Below, piece by piece: positions 11,985 through 24,016 of a stretch of DNA of 64,000 bases. Position 1 is the stretch's first letter. The number at the start of each line of letters is the position of its first letter. The position numbers and the translations under genes were made by a program. A model generated the notes under the pieces. It did not search any database. It saw nothing but the letters and a program-made list of their open reading frames with translations, and was not told the origin of the DNA. Source of the stretch: Heterobilharzia americana (lineage: Eukaryota > Platyhelminthes > Trematoda > Strigeidida > Schistosomatidae); contig OX104134.1 of NCBI GenBank assembly GCA_944470555.2, forward strand, positions 107,750,701 to 107,814,700, read 5' to 3'.

Positions 11985-12145
11985 ATTAATCAGCGGACCC
12001 CAACCGGCTACTCTACATCGCTCCACATGGCTCAAACCAACAGTCAGAGACTTCATACATTGATGCCACGTTTTGGTCTAGCCGCCTCGAACTTTTTTCC
12101 AGCCTGGACCTACTTTGGCCAACACTGTGTGACGAGGCAGAGTTT
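11985..12145 (-). mobile_element. RTE 3' region fragment
   Basis: On the minus strand this matches the RTE 3' region also seen in D at 15,260-15,390: GCATCAATGTATGAAGTCTCTGACTG-type words, TTTGAGCCATGTGGAGCGATG and AGTAGCCGGTTGGGGTCCGC. Only about 160 bases remain, and no tail or target duplication is visible. Confidence 0.75.
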
Positions 12146-12159
12146 GACAGTCACATAGT

Positions 12160-14130
12160 TGGATGAAATTGATTACTGAGCAGCACACTGCAGTGATAAA
12201 TCAAGTGTGGCTCATAAGCTATCACACATACTTGTTTAAACGATGCTCTCTTTTTGAAAAATACATTTCCACTTAACTTCGAATGAGTGAAGAAAAGATG
12301 TGGATTACATGTTTACAAATAATCATCAATAAAGTATGCTTAAGACTTCCATGAAGCTGAAACCGCCTCAAAGACATCACTGAGTACTTAAAATCTGGTT
12401 CTGTTTTCTAGTTATTCCTGAAATGAAGTGGGACTGAATGCCCCTTTAGAGACAAAACGTTATCTGTGAATTGTCCGAAATATACCGTCTCCTTTCATAC
12501 CAACTTGACTTTTGTATTAGCTCACAGTAATTCTAAGCGTATAACGAATTACACAAAATGACCATAAATGTTCAGTAAAATAGAACCTAAGCAGAAAAAC
12601 CACTAAGAGCTTGGGCAAAAGAACTTACAGTTTCAATATCCTGTTTTATTATCCAGCTGATTAACAGATTTTCAAGTTCTTGCGTAAAGCTGTAACATTA
12701 AGAGTATATTGATATATTTAGTCATCGGTTAAAAGAACAGAATGCTACAAAATCTCAAGATAAGCACCTGCTAACAAAAATATAGGTTTAATCCTCATGA
12801 AAACCATTCTTTATGACAACAAAAAGTGAAACCATCGTCAAGAAAAAGCATTATTTAGAAGTTATATTTTATAGAGATGAACTTTATATTCAAAAAGGAA
12901 GTTTGTCGAAGAATTATTTAGCCAGGAGATTAGGATATCAAAACGGCTTAAGGACGGTTGTAGAATTTTGCTACAGTACATAATTTGAATGAACATTAAA
13001 ACGTCAATCTGCAGCTATGACGTGATACACCAATCCGGCACTTCACATCATCAGGTTATAAACTCACAGCTTTTGAATATTTTTAACTGAGTCACAGTTT
13101 CAGCAAAATCGCTACATTTAGAAGTTACCGAAATAACAAACGTGAAAACAGTACAACCCGTGGGAGCATAAAAACAGAACCACAAATTTACGTCGGAAAC
13201 TTCGTTTATTAATAGTGTGAAAAACGAGTGACGCCTACTTCAACAGATACAGTAAAGAAAATACCACAAAACAATTTACACTTTGATACAATTATTTGCG
13301 GACTCACGCTTCCCAGTCTGTCACTGCCGTATAATCTTCAAAAGTTTCTTCGTTTCTTTCCTATGAAACAAAGTGGAGTGACTATTGGGCGAAATATTTC
13401 ATTTTTTCAGACGAATTTAGTACTATTTCATATAAAGAATGATTGAATACTTACCGTAAATGTACATATATTCATTGAATCAGACATGTTTTCATGCGTT
13501 CACTTTTTCACAAATAATTTCTAAAATACATTGAAACTGCATCAATGTATTTAATAAAGTTAACTAACATGTAGTAGTACGCTCTATGGTTCAAGTGAAC
13601 AACAGCTGACAGCAAATATACGATTTCACGCAAAAAATATAGAATTTGGCACAGAAATTTACTAGTACAAGTCACCATACTTCACAACCATACAATAACG
13701 AAAATAAATATGTAGGTACGACTTCAACTTTTTGATCAGGTTATGGCTAGAGACAGGAAAAAAATAGGAACTTCCGAGACTAAACAAAAGTGCTCCGAAT
13801 AAAATAGCACGTAAGTCGTTCTAACGGTTGATAATCACCAATGAATAACACTGGTACTTTAAGCTTTTATCATCCATCACGAGGAAAGTCATTTTAAGAT
13901 CCAGTTATTAATACTCTTGGGTATGCTCAGAGCTCATCGAAATCGGTTTTGCAGCATCTTTCTGCTAAAATGAACATGTCAACACTCCCTGATTTTTTTA
14001 ACAAGTTTCTGATGCCATACATCTTTATTCCCACAAAAAACCGAACATATTGCCCGAATATAGTAGTGATTACTGGTGTCATTCCATTACAACCACCAGT
14101 TCACAAGTCCGGTCCTGAACAATAGTTACT
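12160..14130. other. Gene-free AT-rich stretch
   Basis: About 2 kb without a recognisable coding motif. The small frame at 13,228-13,446 shows no domain. No repeat matched the rest of the window. Confidence 0.5.
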
Positions 14131-14139
14131 ACATTGATG

Positions 14140-14262
14140 TAGTGATCAGGTTTGCATATCACAATGACTCAACCAGTTACGCTGGCAGGAACGCTTGTTG
14201 CTTGAGATTTTAACGTACCAGAAAGGTCTGATGGATAGTGCTAAGACAAAAAGTAGTTACCG
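14140..14262. repeat. Dispersed repeat of unknown class, copy 2
   Basis: Partner of 10,225-10,335 with the same word order (GATCAGGTTTGCATATCACAA, TTGAGATTTTAACGTACCA, GATAGTGCTAAGACAAAA). Confidence 0.5.
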
Positions 14263-14640
14263 CTGTAATGTCCTGTTATATAACTGTGAATTGACGGCTG
14301 ATAACAGATATTAAAGAATACGAGTTTCAACCATAAATGTCATGGTAACACTGCTAGCGTATGGTGCAACCACTATGTGAGCAATTTTGAGGTTAGGTGT
14401 ACGATTCTAGGCAGTTACTCAGCAGATAAGGTTGTTAGCCGACACCAAATAAGGTATACTGAACAGATATTGCGCGTACTGAAGGAACCTGTTACCTTGA
14501 TAGTTTATATGAGCTAGACGCTACCAAAAATGAAACCAACCCATAAAATGTGACACAGTGGGTCTGAGCGGTTTTGATGAACGTAGGTAGTTCGAGCATT
14601 CAAAATGTTAGAAAAAGGTTGTTGAAAATCTTGAGAGATG

Positions 14641-15690
14641 GCAGGAACATTTTCGCTAGACCTAGAATATGCACATAACATAGTCCTGTTAGGTGAAGAC
14701 GCTGACAAGATGCAGAGTATTCTGAACACTTTGAGTGCCAATTTGAGAATGTTTGGGATGCATTTCCCACCACCCAAATGCAAACTGTTGCTCCAGGATT
14801 GGTCTTCAACAGTGCCCCACTGCCACTAACAACAGAGAGTGTAGTGATTGAGTGTGTCGACCACTTCACTTACCTGCGAAGTAGGATCAGTCCTGCCCTG
14901 ATGGCTGGCTCAGTGGCCGATGAAATCTCTGCACGAATACAAAAGGCTCAGCTGGCTTTTGCCAACTTACGCCACCTATGGCGCCACAGTGATATCCGAT
15001 TGTCTATTAAGGGTCGCGTGTGATCCACAGCAGTCCGGTCTGTTCTACTGTATGGCTTTGAAACATGGCCATTCAAGGTGGAAGACATGAGAAAGTCTCA
15101 AGTGTTCAACCACTATAGTATAGGCCGTATTCCGTGGTGTCATCACGTGAGTAACGCAGACGTCAGTTTTATGGACTTTTAGGAAGTAGATGTAAATCAG
15201 TTGAGGAGATTATGAACATCGACTGAGATGGTTGGGACACATATTACGTATCCTCGTCACACAATGTTGGTCGAAGTAGGTCCAGGCTGGGAACAGGTTC
15301 GAGGTGGCCAGACTAAAACATGGCATCAATGCATGAAGTCTCTGACTGTTGGTTTGAGCCATGTGGGGCGATGCAGAGTAGCCGGTTGGGGTCCGCGAGT
15401 CAAGAGAAACCAGTGGTTGGAGTGTCTAGGTGATATGGCTCAGAACCAATGTCAGTGGCCTGGATGTATACACACATTATCGTCATCTTAACGACGCTGT
15501 AGCGAATCTCACCATTTTCCCATTCTTTTTTCCCCTCTTTTCATACTTTTTATTTCCTTTAACTGATTCTTCTTTTCTTCATCTTGCACCTCACTGTCTT
15601 CTTACTTGGTGTAGTGATATGAAGTGTGGCAACTCGAACCGTTACGTAGTAACGCCTGGTCTTGTGTTGATATTGATGACTGATGATGAA
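14641..15690 (+). mobile_element. RTE element D, 5'-truncated
   Basis: A 5'-truncated RTE copy starting just before the RT active-site box. The box is YAHN, as in C, so the copy is catalytically dead. EDADKMQSILNTL, FGMHFPPPKCKLLL, then VVIECVDHFTYL and AFANLRHLWR follow in shifted frames. TGA follows SIKGRV at about 15,023, with STAVRSVLLYGFETW beyond it. The 3' region and tail (TTGATATTGATGACTGATGA) are complete. D is nearly identical to C but keeps about 220 bases that C lost, and has one extra C at about 14,815. It lies in front of the continuation of an older RTE relic. Confidence 0.87.
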
Positions 15691-15960
15691 ATGGCTCAAA
15701 ATCGGTAACAATGGAACAGATTGAAGCAATCTTTGTAGTCTTCAAAGTCTATAAGATTAACATTAACCTACACCATCTTATTCTCCCTACTCCCAAACAT
15801 TTTTCTCCACTTCAATCTTGTTCTTTTTATACTCTGTTCATTACATACTGCTGTGAACTGTAGCAGCTCTGAGCTAGTCACCTTTATGCGACATTCCTCA
15901 ATCGTTTGTCTTTCTGCATCAGCTTTCCCCACTTAAATGTCAGAAATCGTAGAACACTAG
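15690..15960 (+). mobile_element. Older RTE 3' relic abutting D
   Basis: Begins with ATGGCTCAAAATCGG, the conserved MAQNR site of the RTE 3' region, and continues to the CATACTGCTGTGAACTG-type tail shared with 1845-1960 and 8408-8485. D appears to have inserted in, or been placed next to, this older relic. Confidence 0.55.
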
Positions 15961-16254
15961 ATTATTTCTTTTTCAGTTATTAATTTCGTTTTCAACGGTA
16001 AATAAAAACATCATTAATGTTGGCCATCACTGAAGTCCATAGCTTAAAAACTGGAGTTTGTTCTGGAGTAATTACATCACAACAACGGGAGGATTGTCGC
16101 TTATCTAATCAACAAAAGGGTACAGGAAAAACAACTGGGGAATCCTTCAATGTAATTATAGAATTTAAGTGCAAATAACGATTGCATAGAAAACGAGCGA
16201 TATCGAAGTGATTATAAGTACATGTAAAGAGAAAGAATCTAAAGACTGAAGCTT

Positions 16255-16665
16255 AGTTAAAATCTCCCGAAACTTTAAAGAGTGAAAACATCTACACCAT
16301 TATGACCAATTTCCAGCCACTTCATCAAGCATCTCCAATCATTGACTCCGATGGCCAGTCTAGAGGACCCCCAATATGGCACTCTACAACTCCATAGATA
16401 GCTCAGGGCGACATAGACTCCGTCAACTGGTGCACATCTTGGTCTAGCCACCTTGAACCCTCTTTCCATCTCACCCAACTTCTGCTAGCCCTCTACGTCG
16501 ACGTAGGTGGACTCGAGATGCAAAGTACATGTGCTAGCTACCTTAGTCAATAAAAAATTATAAATTCATAGATTAGTACCCTCCTCCTAACCTCTACATT
16601 ACTCGTATGGTGATTTAATCATACACGAGCAATGTTACAAAGACATTTGTGGTCAACCGCCATTT
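16255..16665 (-). mobile_element. RTE element F, 3' end copy in the left arm
   Basis: Reverse complement of the last part of element F (about 49,078-49,490). The conserved VFDHKCLCNIA-type segment and the 3' region AGAGGGTTCAGGGTGGCTAG-type block are present. The rest of F is absent, and the sequence switches at about 16,665 to DNA that lies upstream of F in the other arm. Confidence 0.85.
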
Positions 16666-17406
16666 AACCATATCAGCATACATATCGCTCAGTTTCGTGT
16701 CAAGAAAATATTCACCATAAAACTCCATCTCAGAGAAAATAAGAGTGCAGAGATTAGGAAGTAAAATGGGTAATTGTTCGAGGGTGAGGACGATGATAGA
16801 AGAAAAACGCAACGTTTTCTCGCCATTATCGCTCAGTTTAAACATTCAGCCTTTTCTTCTTCTTCTATTCACCGTTCTCCTTTGTGCCCGGTGACCAGCC
16901 GGATAATATACTCTCTCCTACAGAGAAAAGCATAATTTTGCAAACACGACATAAACATGAGCCGTTTCTCAAAACAATATTAAGTCCATAAAAATGTTTA
17001 ACAGACAGTGCAAAGCTTCGGAGTGTCTGGGTGACCTTAAACTGTCCATACTACCGACCAACCAATAAATATTACTTTAGGAATTTTTACGCACCTTCTA
17101 TCGCACGGAGTCGCAGAAAACAGGAAGGAAGAGACAACAATTCATATGGTTTATCAATTAGTTGTCCACCCAAACCCCAACCTATGGCCCTGACTAACTT
17201 CGTAAACATTAATACTTAATTTAAAGTGGTTCGGACTGCATATTCCGAGGCATGAAACAGCATAGAACCGATGAAAACCTACCATCTCCAGGACGAACCT
17301 TTTTCTGTGTTATGTCTTTGTTCTTGGTAAGCAAACTTCAGCATCCGTATTCCAGCTTTGCAAACCCAATTTCTATATCCTTGCGGTTAATCTTAATTCT
17401 ACTTTT

Positions 17407-17581
17407 GTCTGTTTATTGGGAATGTCACACAGTGAGACAGCATCACTTACTGGATAACGTTTCGGACATAATTTACCGTCCACATTCATATCATGTGACA
17501 TGATGTGAATATGGATAATAAATTGTCCAGAACGTTATACAGTAAATGATACTGCCTCAGTGATATTTCTAATAAACAGAC
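17407..17581. repeat. Foldback palindromic element, copy 1 (left arm)
   Basis: A 175-bp near-palindrome. It starts GTCTGTTTATTGGGAATGTC and ends TGATATTTCTAATAAACAGAC, with the second half reversing the first around TCATGTGACATGA at about 17,494. Both halves contain (A)ACGTTTCGGACA-type and CAGTAA.TGATACTG-type words. There is essentially no loop, so a single strand could form one long hairpin. A related copy lies at 18,227-18,444. Confidence 0.85.
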
Positions 17582-18226
17582 AAATGGAATTACAATTGTA
17601 ATTAATCTACCACAGTGCCCGGCTAATCTTAACTCTTTGAACTCTGACTGTGAACTTTTTGGACCCCATTTCTGAGTACTAATATCTAAATCCCATATGA
17701 AATTGCATTATTTCCAGCATAAAACGAACTGCAAGCATTTATTAAACCCACTTGCTTTGATAAATTATCGAGGGGAATCCTTATCCTAACGAGTGGTATC
17801 AGTCCCTTCGATGAGAACATTCAAGGAGAAATAAGATCTTTACAAAGGATCCTATTGCAAAAAATAACACACGCCAAATTTGGCATGTGTAGGACAGTTA
17901 ACTGGCCTTCTATTCTTATTACTGGAAAATATGTCTTCAGCGATAATGGCTTTTTATTCTACACAAACCTTTATATTACTTTTACATCACCAGCTAGTTT
18001 TGCACTTTGAGTGTAAGTATACAAAATATTACAAGTCTGTGTGAATTAGAGTAACGCACATATTGGAAAACACCGCTACATGTGTCCAGACCTCAAACTT
18101 GGTGCTGTAAAAATAGCGAACGATAGTTCTTTGGGTTTTCACTCCATATCACTTCAAAACGTTTCTCGCTTTGAATAGCTACCGACTCTGTCTGATTTTC
18201 GATAAGTCAGAAAGGATACAAATAAT

Positions 18227-18444
18227 CATTCCAGTTTAGTCCGTTTATTAGAAATATCATACAGTGAAACAGTATCATTTGCTAGATAACGTTTCGGAAG
18301 CAATTTGTTGTCCATGTCATACTGCCCATCATTTCGCTAACAGCGCCTAATACGGATACGGAAAATAGATTATGTCGAAACGTTATCCGGTAAACTATAC
18401 TGTTTCACTGCATGACATTTCCAACAAACAGACTAAATTGGAAT
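18227..18444. repeat. Foldback palindromic element, copy 2 (left arm)
   Basis: About 70-bp terminal inverted repeats start ATTCCAGTTTAGTCCGTTTA and end TAAATTGGAAT. They carry CAGTGAAACAGTAT and ATAACGTTTCG and surround an unpaired centre of roughly 60 bases. Same family as copy 1, but with a longer core. No clear target duplication was seen. Confidence 0.85.
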
Positions 18445-19196
18445 AGCAATATATCACAGTGTCCGGGTTTTACTCCTATATTAATCTAGATGGTAGTCTG
18501 TTAGATTTCAGAATTCTTTTCTTGGAGCTGTTACCTAATGTCTGTAAGACGACAGCAGGCTTTTCGAATAAATCCCAATTGCGGCACAAAACTCTCGGTA
18601 GGTTTCTAGCCTCCTATCGAAAGCGACAGGAACAGGAGGCTATGACAAGTTCAGAGGGAGAACTCTGCAGTTTACGGATCCAAGCCTCCAAGAATTTATC
18701 AAGAATCTCTATTGGTTGCCTCTCTGGCTCTTCTGCCACAGGATTACTTTCATACTGGGCTTTTTACATTGGCTTAGGAATGATCCGTTATGACGCGGAA
18801 TACCATGAGTGTTATGATGCAGCACGATCTTACCACTTCCGATCCACCTGTATGGCACCTATTGCAGACCACACTGTTATGAATAGGCACGAAGTCCAAC
18901 CCACTTGAATTCGAAAAGAAATCCAAAAACTGTTTGATTGCAAGGTGACAAAGACCGGGACCCCAAGTGCCTTCTCAGCGTCCAAGTGACAGATATTTGT
19001 TTCCCCAGTGTTTACTAGCTGAAGCTAGACCTGTTTTTATCTACTACCACCTTCCTACACCTTTTCTCGAAAGGGAGTACTTTTCAAAATGTCCAACCCA
19101 GGATTCTGGGTACGTCCATCTTGGAGACAAGTATCCGTTGGCCCTTATATTTCCCCCCGAATATTCAAATCACCGGACTGTAATCGTGAATGAGAA

Positions 19197-19742
19197 TTAG
19201 ATGTCCGTGATGGTCATTTATGATGGCAACAAACAGCATAGGACCAAGAGTGGAACCCTTAGGCACTCAACTGGGAGTTGGGAACCGACTTCATAGGAAG
19301 GACCCGACTGTAATAGGTCTCATTGAATCGTTGCGGTGGTCTCCAAACGAAATGAGCGAATTCAGTTTGCACCCATGAGCTGATGTTCCTTAGATAGCAC
19401 ACCACGATTAACCCTGTCGACTACATCATAGAATTTGAGAAGTTCTATGTAAGTGTTGCTTTTATCTGCCCATCAAATAAAGTTTAGTTACTCCAGGCTA
19501 TGAATAAGCTGGTTTAACATGACTTTTGAGGAGAAATCCATATTGAGTTTCAATTAATATTGAACCTCTTGGTAAATAATCATGAAATCAATCAATTACT
19601 GCGCTTGTCATCGCACTCGAAACCGGGAAGACCAATGAGACTGCTACTGTCGTCAGAAGCTATGAATTTATTTCCACCCTTAGGCACTGGGATGATTGCG
19701 TTGGTAGCAACCTCGTATTGTCCAATCAGCCGCTTCATCTAG
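19197..19742 (-). pseudogene. CR1-type reverse transcriptase relic (left arm)
   Basis: Reverse complement of the relic at 42,000-42,545. In broken frames it reads NAIIPVPKGGNK, FYDVVDRVNRGVL (RT box with Asp) and VGSQLPVECLRVP (equivalent of the VPQGSVLGP region). No complete domain remains. Confidence 0.6.
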
Positions 19743-21443
19743 GTCACTTCAGGTACAAAGGATATGTACAGAAACGTCTGAAAAGTACCACATGGAATAG
19801 AAAATGCGAACCCCAACTATACCATAGGAATGCAACATGATAAATTCAATTGTCCGTAAGGAAAAATAAATATTGACACGAGAAGGGACAATGTGTGCGT
19901 GTCCAGCAACGTATTCCTTGCCATATTAAGTGAGTCTGAGACCCCACTACAGAACAGTGAAAAGATCATTCTAACTTACCGGTAAAAAGTGGCAATCCTG
20001 ATAACAATCGCTTTGTTCCAGACAACAATAACTTTTGGTGCGGTTTGGCTTTCTCTGTGTGATATTCCAACAAATTTGCTTCGTGTACAATATTTTCAAA
20101 CTTAACAACCACAGCAGTCAAATAATGTTGATAATAACCGCATGGTTGGCAGTAATAGACGGTAACCAGCAGTCTTTGGGTCATCATCTAGTTTGCATGT
20201 TTTTGCACATGAGTCCGATACAAAAGCACACGTGAGTTTGGGGGTGGAAGTTCGCCCATCCAGTACGAAAATTCGCCGTTTCAACCACGTGTTCCTGTAA
20301 TAACAACATGGCGCATTGCTGTGTGTTTAAAGGCCAACTGCCGTCCACCGTGATATTTCCTCTTAGTCGTTGACCGTGCAACGATAGGTTGAAGACATTT
20401 TAAGAGTACGCGAGAGTATGTTCCACTGTCTTTTAACACTAATGGTTATAAGAAGCAAGAGAGAGAAATTTGGTGGAACATATTCAATGAGGTGTTATGG
20501 CAGCCCGAACGTTGGGCAGGTCATCGGGAAGACCGTAGGTGAACATAGACCGAGAATCTGAATCTCTTATGTCAAACTATCGGGTGCAAAAGACAGGAAA
20601 TTAGTAAGAGTGAACAGACATCAGGCGCGTACAAGTATATGGTGAAAAGCGTATGAATCGGCCCAAACATTTGGTCAAATAAATAGCCTGAACAGAAGAA
20701 AATATGGATGGCTTCTGGGTTTCAGTTGATTCATTAGGCTTATCAAAATGGATGACGTTTTGGATACAGCCATGTCAAGGTAACTCCATAACTTCAAGAC
20801 ACGGTTTATATAAATTTCATTCCCAACACCTTGTGGCTTAAGAGGTACTGTATATCCAATAATGGAATTACATTCCACCACAGTACCCAAAGTTGCCACT
20901 CATATTAAATCGAGATTCGTTGCATGCAGCGTCCCAGTCAGTGAAGTCTTCAACATGATGGCGCAAATCCTTTAGGCTATACTTAGACCCCTCGTTGGCT
21001 GCGCGTGACAACAGCGTAACATTGTTGTTGATAGACATCTCCGGGGGATTGCTGATGAGCGGAGGTTGTGCTGACCCGATATTGAAAGTCTGATTTGTTA
21101 ATTTGGTCGATTGGGACGAACTTGCCACCTGAGACCCTGTAGGAGCGTGTTTCACTCTGACAAATGTGTGAGCACAGTTGGTCAACTGAGGTGTGATGCA
21201 TGACGGCTGTCATGGCAACTTTCTAAGCAACACTTCTAACATGATCAGATGTTTTCCTAGTAGTCGTATGTAGATAGCCACACCACACGAAACTTGACAG
21301 TCGGTGGTGGGAAGGTATTCCAGATGATCGTGGCATGACTTCGTAGATTGGCCCTGAAGTACAGTATCCAATGTGGTCGGAATTTTGGACAGGATCAGTG
21401 CACTTCCAATAGGGCAGTTTTGCCCGTTAAAGTATCGGACATG

Positions 21444-21818
21444 TTACCCCTTGGATGACATGCTGTCGTGCAGTGCATTGAATCGAGAGAGACCATTCCT
21501 CTCCTCAACAGGAGCCGTGGGTGTGGCCGATGAGGAGTTTGACGATTTAACTGCGCCGCCTTGTGACAGTTCTTGAACAATTAGGTCAAGACGTGGCCAG
21601 TATTGAATCGGCACTCTGCATTGAATCTGCTTAAGGCCTGGGCGTTTCGGCATATCAATTTCATGCTGGAGAATATCGGTGCATCCTAATGAATGGCCGT
21701 TGTCTAACACATCTGCAAATTCCTTAAGTAGAGTGGAGATGCAGCGTCGAAACGGTCCGACTAAGTGAGGGTAAAGCCGTGTCTGTGGAAGAATGTCAGT
21801 CAATAACATGAATTCCAC
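21444..21818 (-). pseudogene. Ty3/gypsy pol fragment, protease-RT junction (left arm)
   Basis: A 124-codon frame resembling the start of a gypsy reverse transcriptase: LLKEFADVLDNGHSLGCTD, then QHEIDMPKRPGLKQIQCRVP, then LDLIVQELSQGGAVKSSNS and a degraded NGLSRFNALHD in place of the usual NALT segment. The palm with its catalytic Asp box, RNase H and integrase are not recognisable, and no LTRs were found. Identical to the copy at 39,925-40,299. Confidence 0.75.
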
Positions 21819-22250
21819 TGGATTCCTTTCAATCCCGCTGGATAGAGTACGTTCATTTCGTTGGACCCATTCGTCACATGTAACCTCTGAATCTTAGTGA
21901 CACACTTCTTCATCAGAAGACAGCGGATACCCAGGATGAAATCCCACGCGACCGAGCGTCAAATCGCTAAGTTGTGCTCGTCAAATAAGCTGCCCAGTTG
22001 AGCGAGTAGAACTGTAGCAACTTCCACAGTGAGAACACTTCTATTGGCTGCCACTTGTTTCCGCAACCCGAAAACTAGCTGAGACACCTGGATCAAGGAA
22101 AGTAGACATGTACATGTCATTCATCATTCCGCCGGGAGTTTAGGGCTTTTTTACGAGGTACTGACAGGTGTGGAGGCCAGCTACCCACTCTTTGTAGTAG
22201 CATAATACTTGCGAATGCTAGACCAAGACAAGGTACGACAGGGTGACCAG

Positions 22251-23400
22251 ATGGGATTCATATATCTGATAGGTCTTGTGAATTCAACGGCCTACTGTGC
22301 ACTTACGGAGAGTTGATTACTGCTAACCTATCTGAAGCAAAGTGCAATGGGAGATGCGATGGTTGTACTATTTGTGCTTTGCCTTGTGTGCCCCGGGAAA
22401 TCCTTCGCAGGTTAATTCCCTGCACTTGGGTTCTGATATTTGGAAAGTGACACAATCATCTGGCTGTGGTCAGAGAGTTATTTTGTGGAACGTTCATTCG
22501 GTTGTTACTGATGTATTAACAGCTGCCCGCATTGGACGAATGCGGATTTCATTATCTGAGGAGTCAATTTGGTATTAAAATCTCAGGGTTTAGTCCATGA
22601 TGTCCACGACCTGCGAAACGGCGTGCTTTGTTATATTTCGAGAGCATGGGTTTCACGACCAATATCACTGTGTAGTTCGTAACGAGGACACAAATTTCAG
22701 TTCTCAAATCCGAAGCAAGGTCGACTAAGTTCAAGACATCTGGTTTCCAAACGGTGGACGCATGTTCAAGTTTGCAGGCAAACTCTATGAAAACTACTTC
22801 TCATTGCAAGGTAAGTGTATAAAGTTCATTAACAAAACTCCACTCTCATGGACAGTGCAGTTTCTGACCTTAACAAAATAAATTCATGCCACCAGTCTAA
22901 GCGAGAACTTCAGTGACGTTTTGATAACACATTTAATGAGGTCAAGCAGAATAGTGGTCGGTGTTTTTGAATATACTACTAGAATGAGAACAAAAGGGAT
23001 GTAACAGAGGGGATCTGAGAAAACTGATTGGTCTGTGGATATTTGTGATGGAAACAAAGCATCCCAAATCTTCAAACTTCGTAGACTTCGCATTTCGGCC
23101 GTGGTGATCTTTCGCAACAGGGGGCTTGTTCCTACAGCTGATGATTGCATCGGTGTCGAGTGGAAATTAAAAGTTTCCTTATCAACCTCGACACAGAAAA
23201 TGCACCACTAAAGTTGGTACTGCTGTCAAAACACCTAATGTTTCCTGGACAGAATGAGACAGACCATTAGGCTAAAGCAGGACATGCAGTCAGTTGAAAC
23301 AGTTACTTAACATCGCAACAACTCAGATTTCACCAAACTGGACGGGTGTTTCACAAAAGATGAGCCTAAAGCATTCGTGGAGGCTACCCGGGTGATCGGC
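22251..23400. other. Start of the spacer between the arms, no gene recognised
   Basis: Sequence differs from the right side from 22,251 onward. Small frames (22,342-22,578; 22,884-23,150) have no recognisable domain. Confidence 0.5.
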
Positions 23401-23453
23401 AGAACAACCAGCCAGGTTTTCCAATTCAGTCATGAAGGCTGATTTTACTGTGC

Positions 23454-24016
23454 GTGCTTATGTCCACTCCTGATGTAAGCGACTTAAGTACACCGCCTAA
23501 AACAGCTGCTTTGACGCAGGGCAAACTCACGGATAGCCAACACCCGAGCGAATCGCTTCGTAAGCTTAAGTTAATTGTTGGTTCAGCCACTAACGGGTCC
23601 CTACGAAGGTGGCAGATAGGTGGCGAAAGAATGTTCAAGTATAGACTTTTCCGCTAGTCGTTTCTTTCTAGGCTGACACAACTGGTCCAAATCCTGCCCG
23701 AGGGACTTGAGTCTGTTGGAACTAGTAGCAAAGTAGCTTCGGCTGGTAAAATATCTGAGATATCTTCCGAACTTTTTTCAACGTTTGCCTTGTTAACAGA
23801 AGATTTGAATGTAATAATCCTGAAACTTGAAATGTGTGGGAAGCCGTTGAGCAGCCTTTTTGTCAGGACATGCAGTTCAGTTGTCTCGTGTTTCATCCCG
23901 CTGCAACAGTTGAAGAGACCAGTCGACAGCTCAACCATCTAGCGTCGAAGTCTGGTCTTGTAAGGAGACTCAGAGCCGATTCCTTCTATCAGACGGTACT
24001 AGAGGGATATCCATAA
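23454..24016 (+). pseudogene. Possible CR1 ORF1 remnants
   Basis: Frames at 23,454-23,657 (KTAALTQGKLTDSQHPSESL) and about 23,690-24,016 (LLTEDLNVIILKLE, a short heptad-like stretch) lie where ORF1 of the downstream CR1 element should be. Assignment rests on position and composition rather than a clear domain. Confidence 0.4.

Larger units (their letters stand above)
16074..22250 (+). repeat. Left arm of a large inverted duplication
   Basis: This 6.2-kb segment is the reverse complement of 49,045-49,669 (outer part, L+R = 65,743) and 39,493-45,073 (inner part, L+R about 61,742). Long frames are preserved residue for residue in both arms, for example 18,459-18,908 against 42,834-43,283. Only scattered differences were seen: five Gs at about 21,042-21,046 against four Cs in the partner, and single-base changes near 16,464, 16,570 and 16,683. 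Divergence rises in the last 30 bases at the outer end. About 4.0 kb present in the right arm is missing at about 16,655-16,672. Confidence 0.95.

Noticed and set aside
17500..17520. Palindromic centre as a Rho-independent terminator or replication origin
   Set aside because: It is the middle of a 175-bp foldback repeat that also occurs as a related copy nearby. Nothing else supports a terminator or origin, and the genome is eukaryotic.
18459..18908. 149-codon frame (mirror copy 42,834-43,283) as a conserved gene
   Set aside because: No recognisable domain. Its identity in both arms is explained by the inverted duplication, not by selection.
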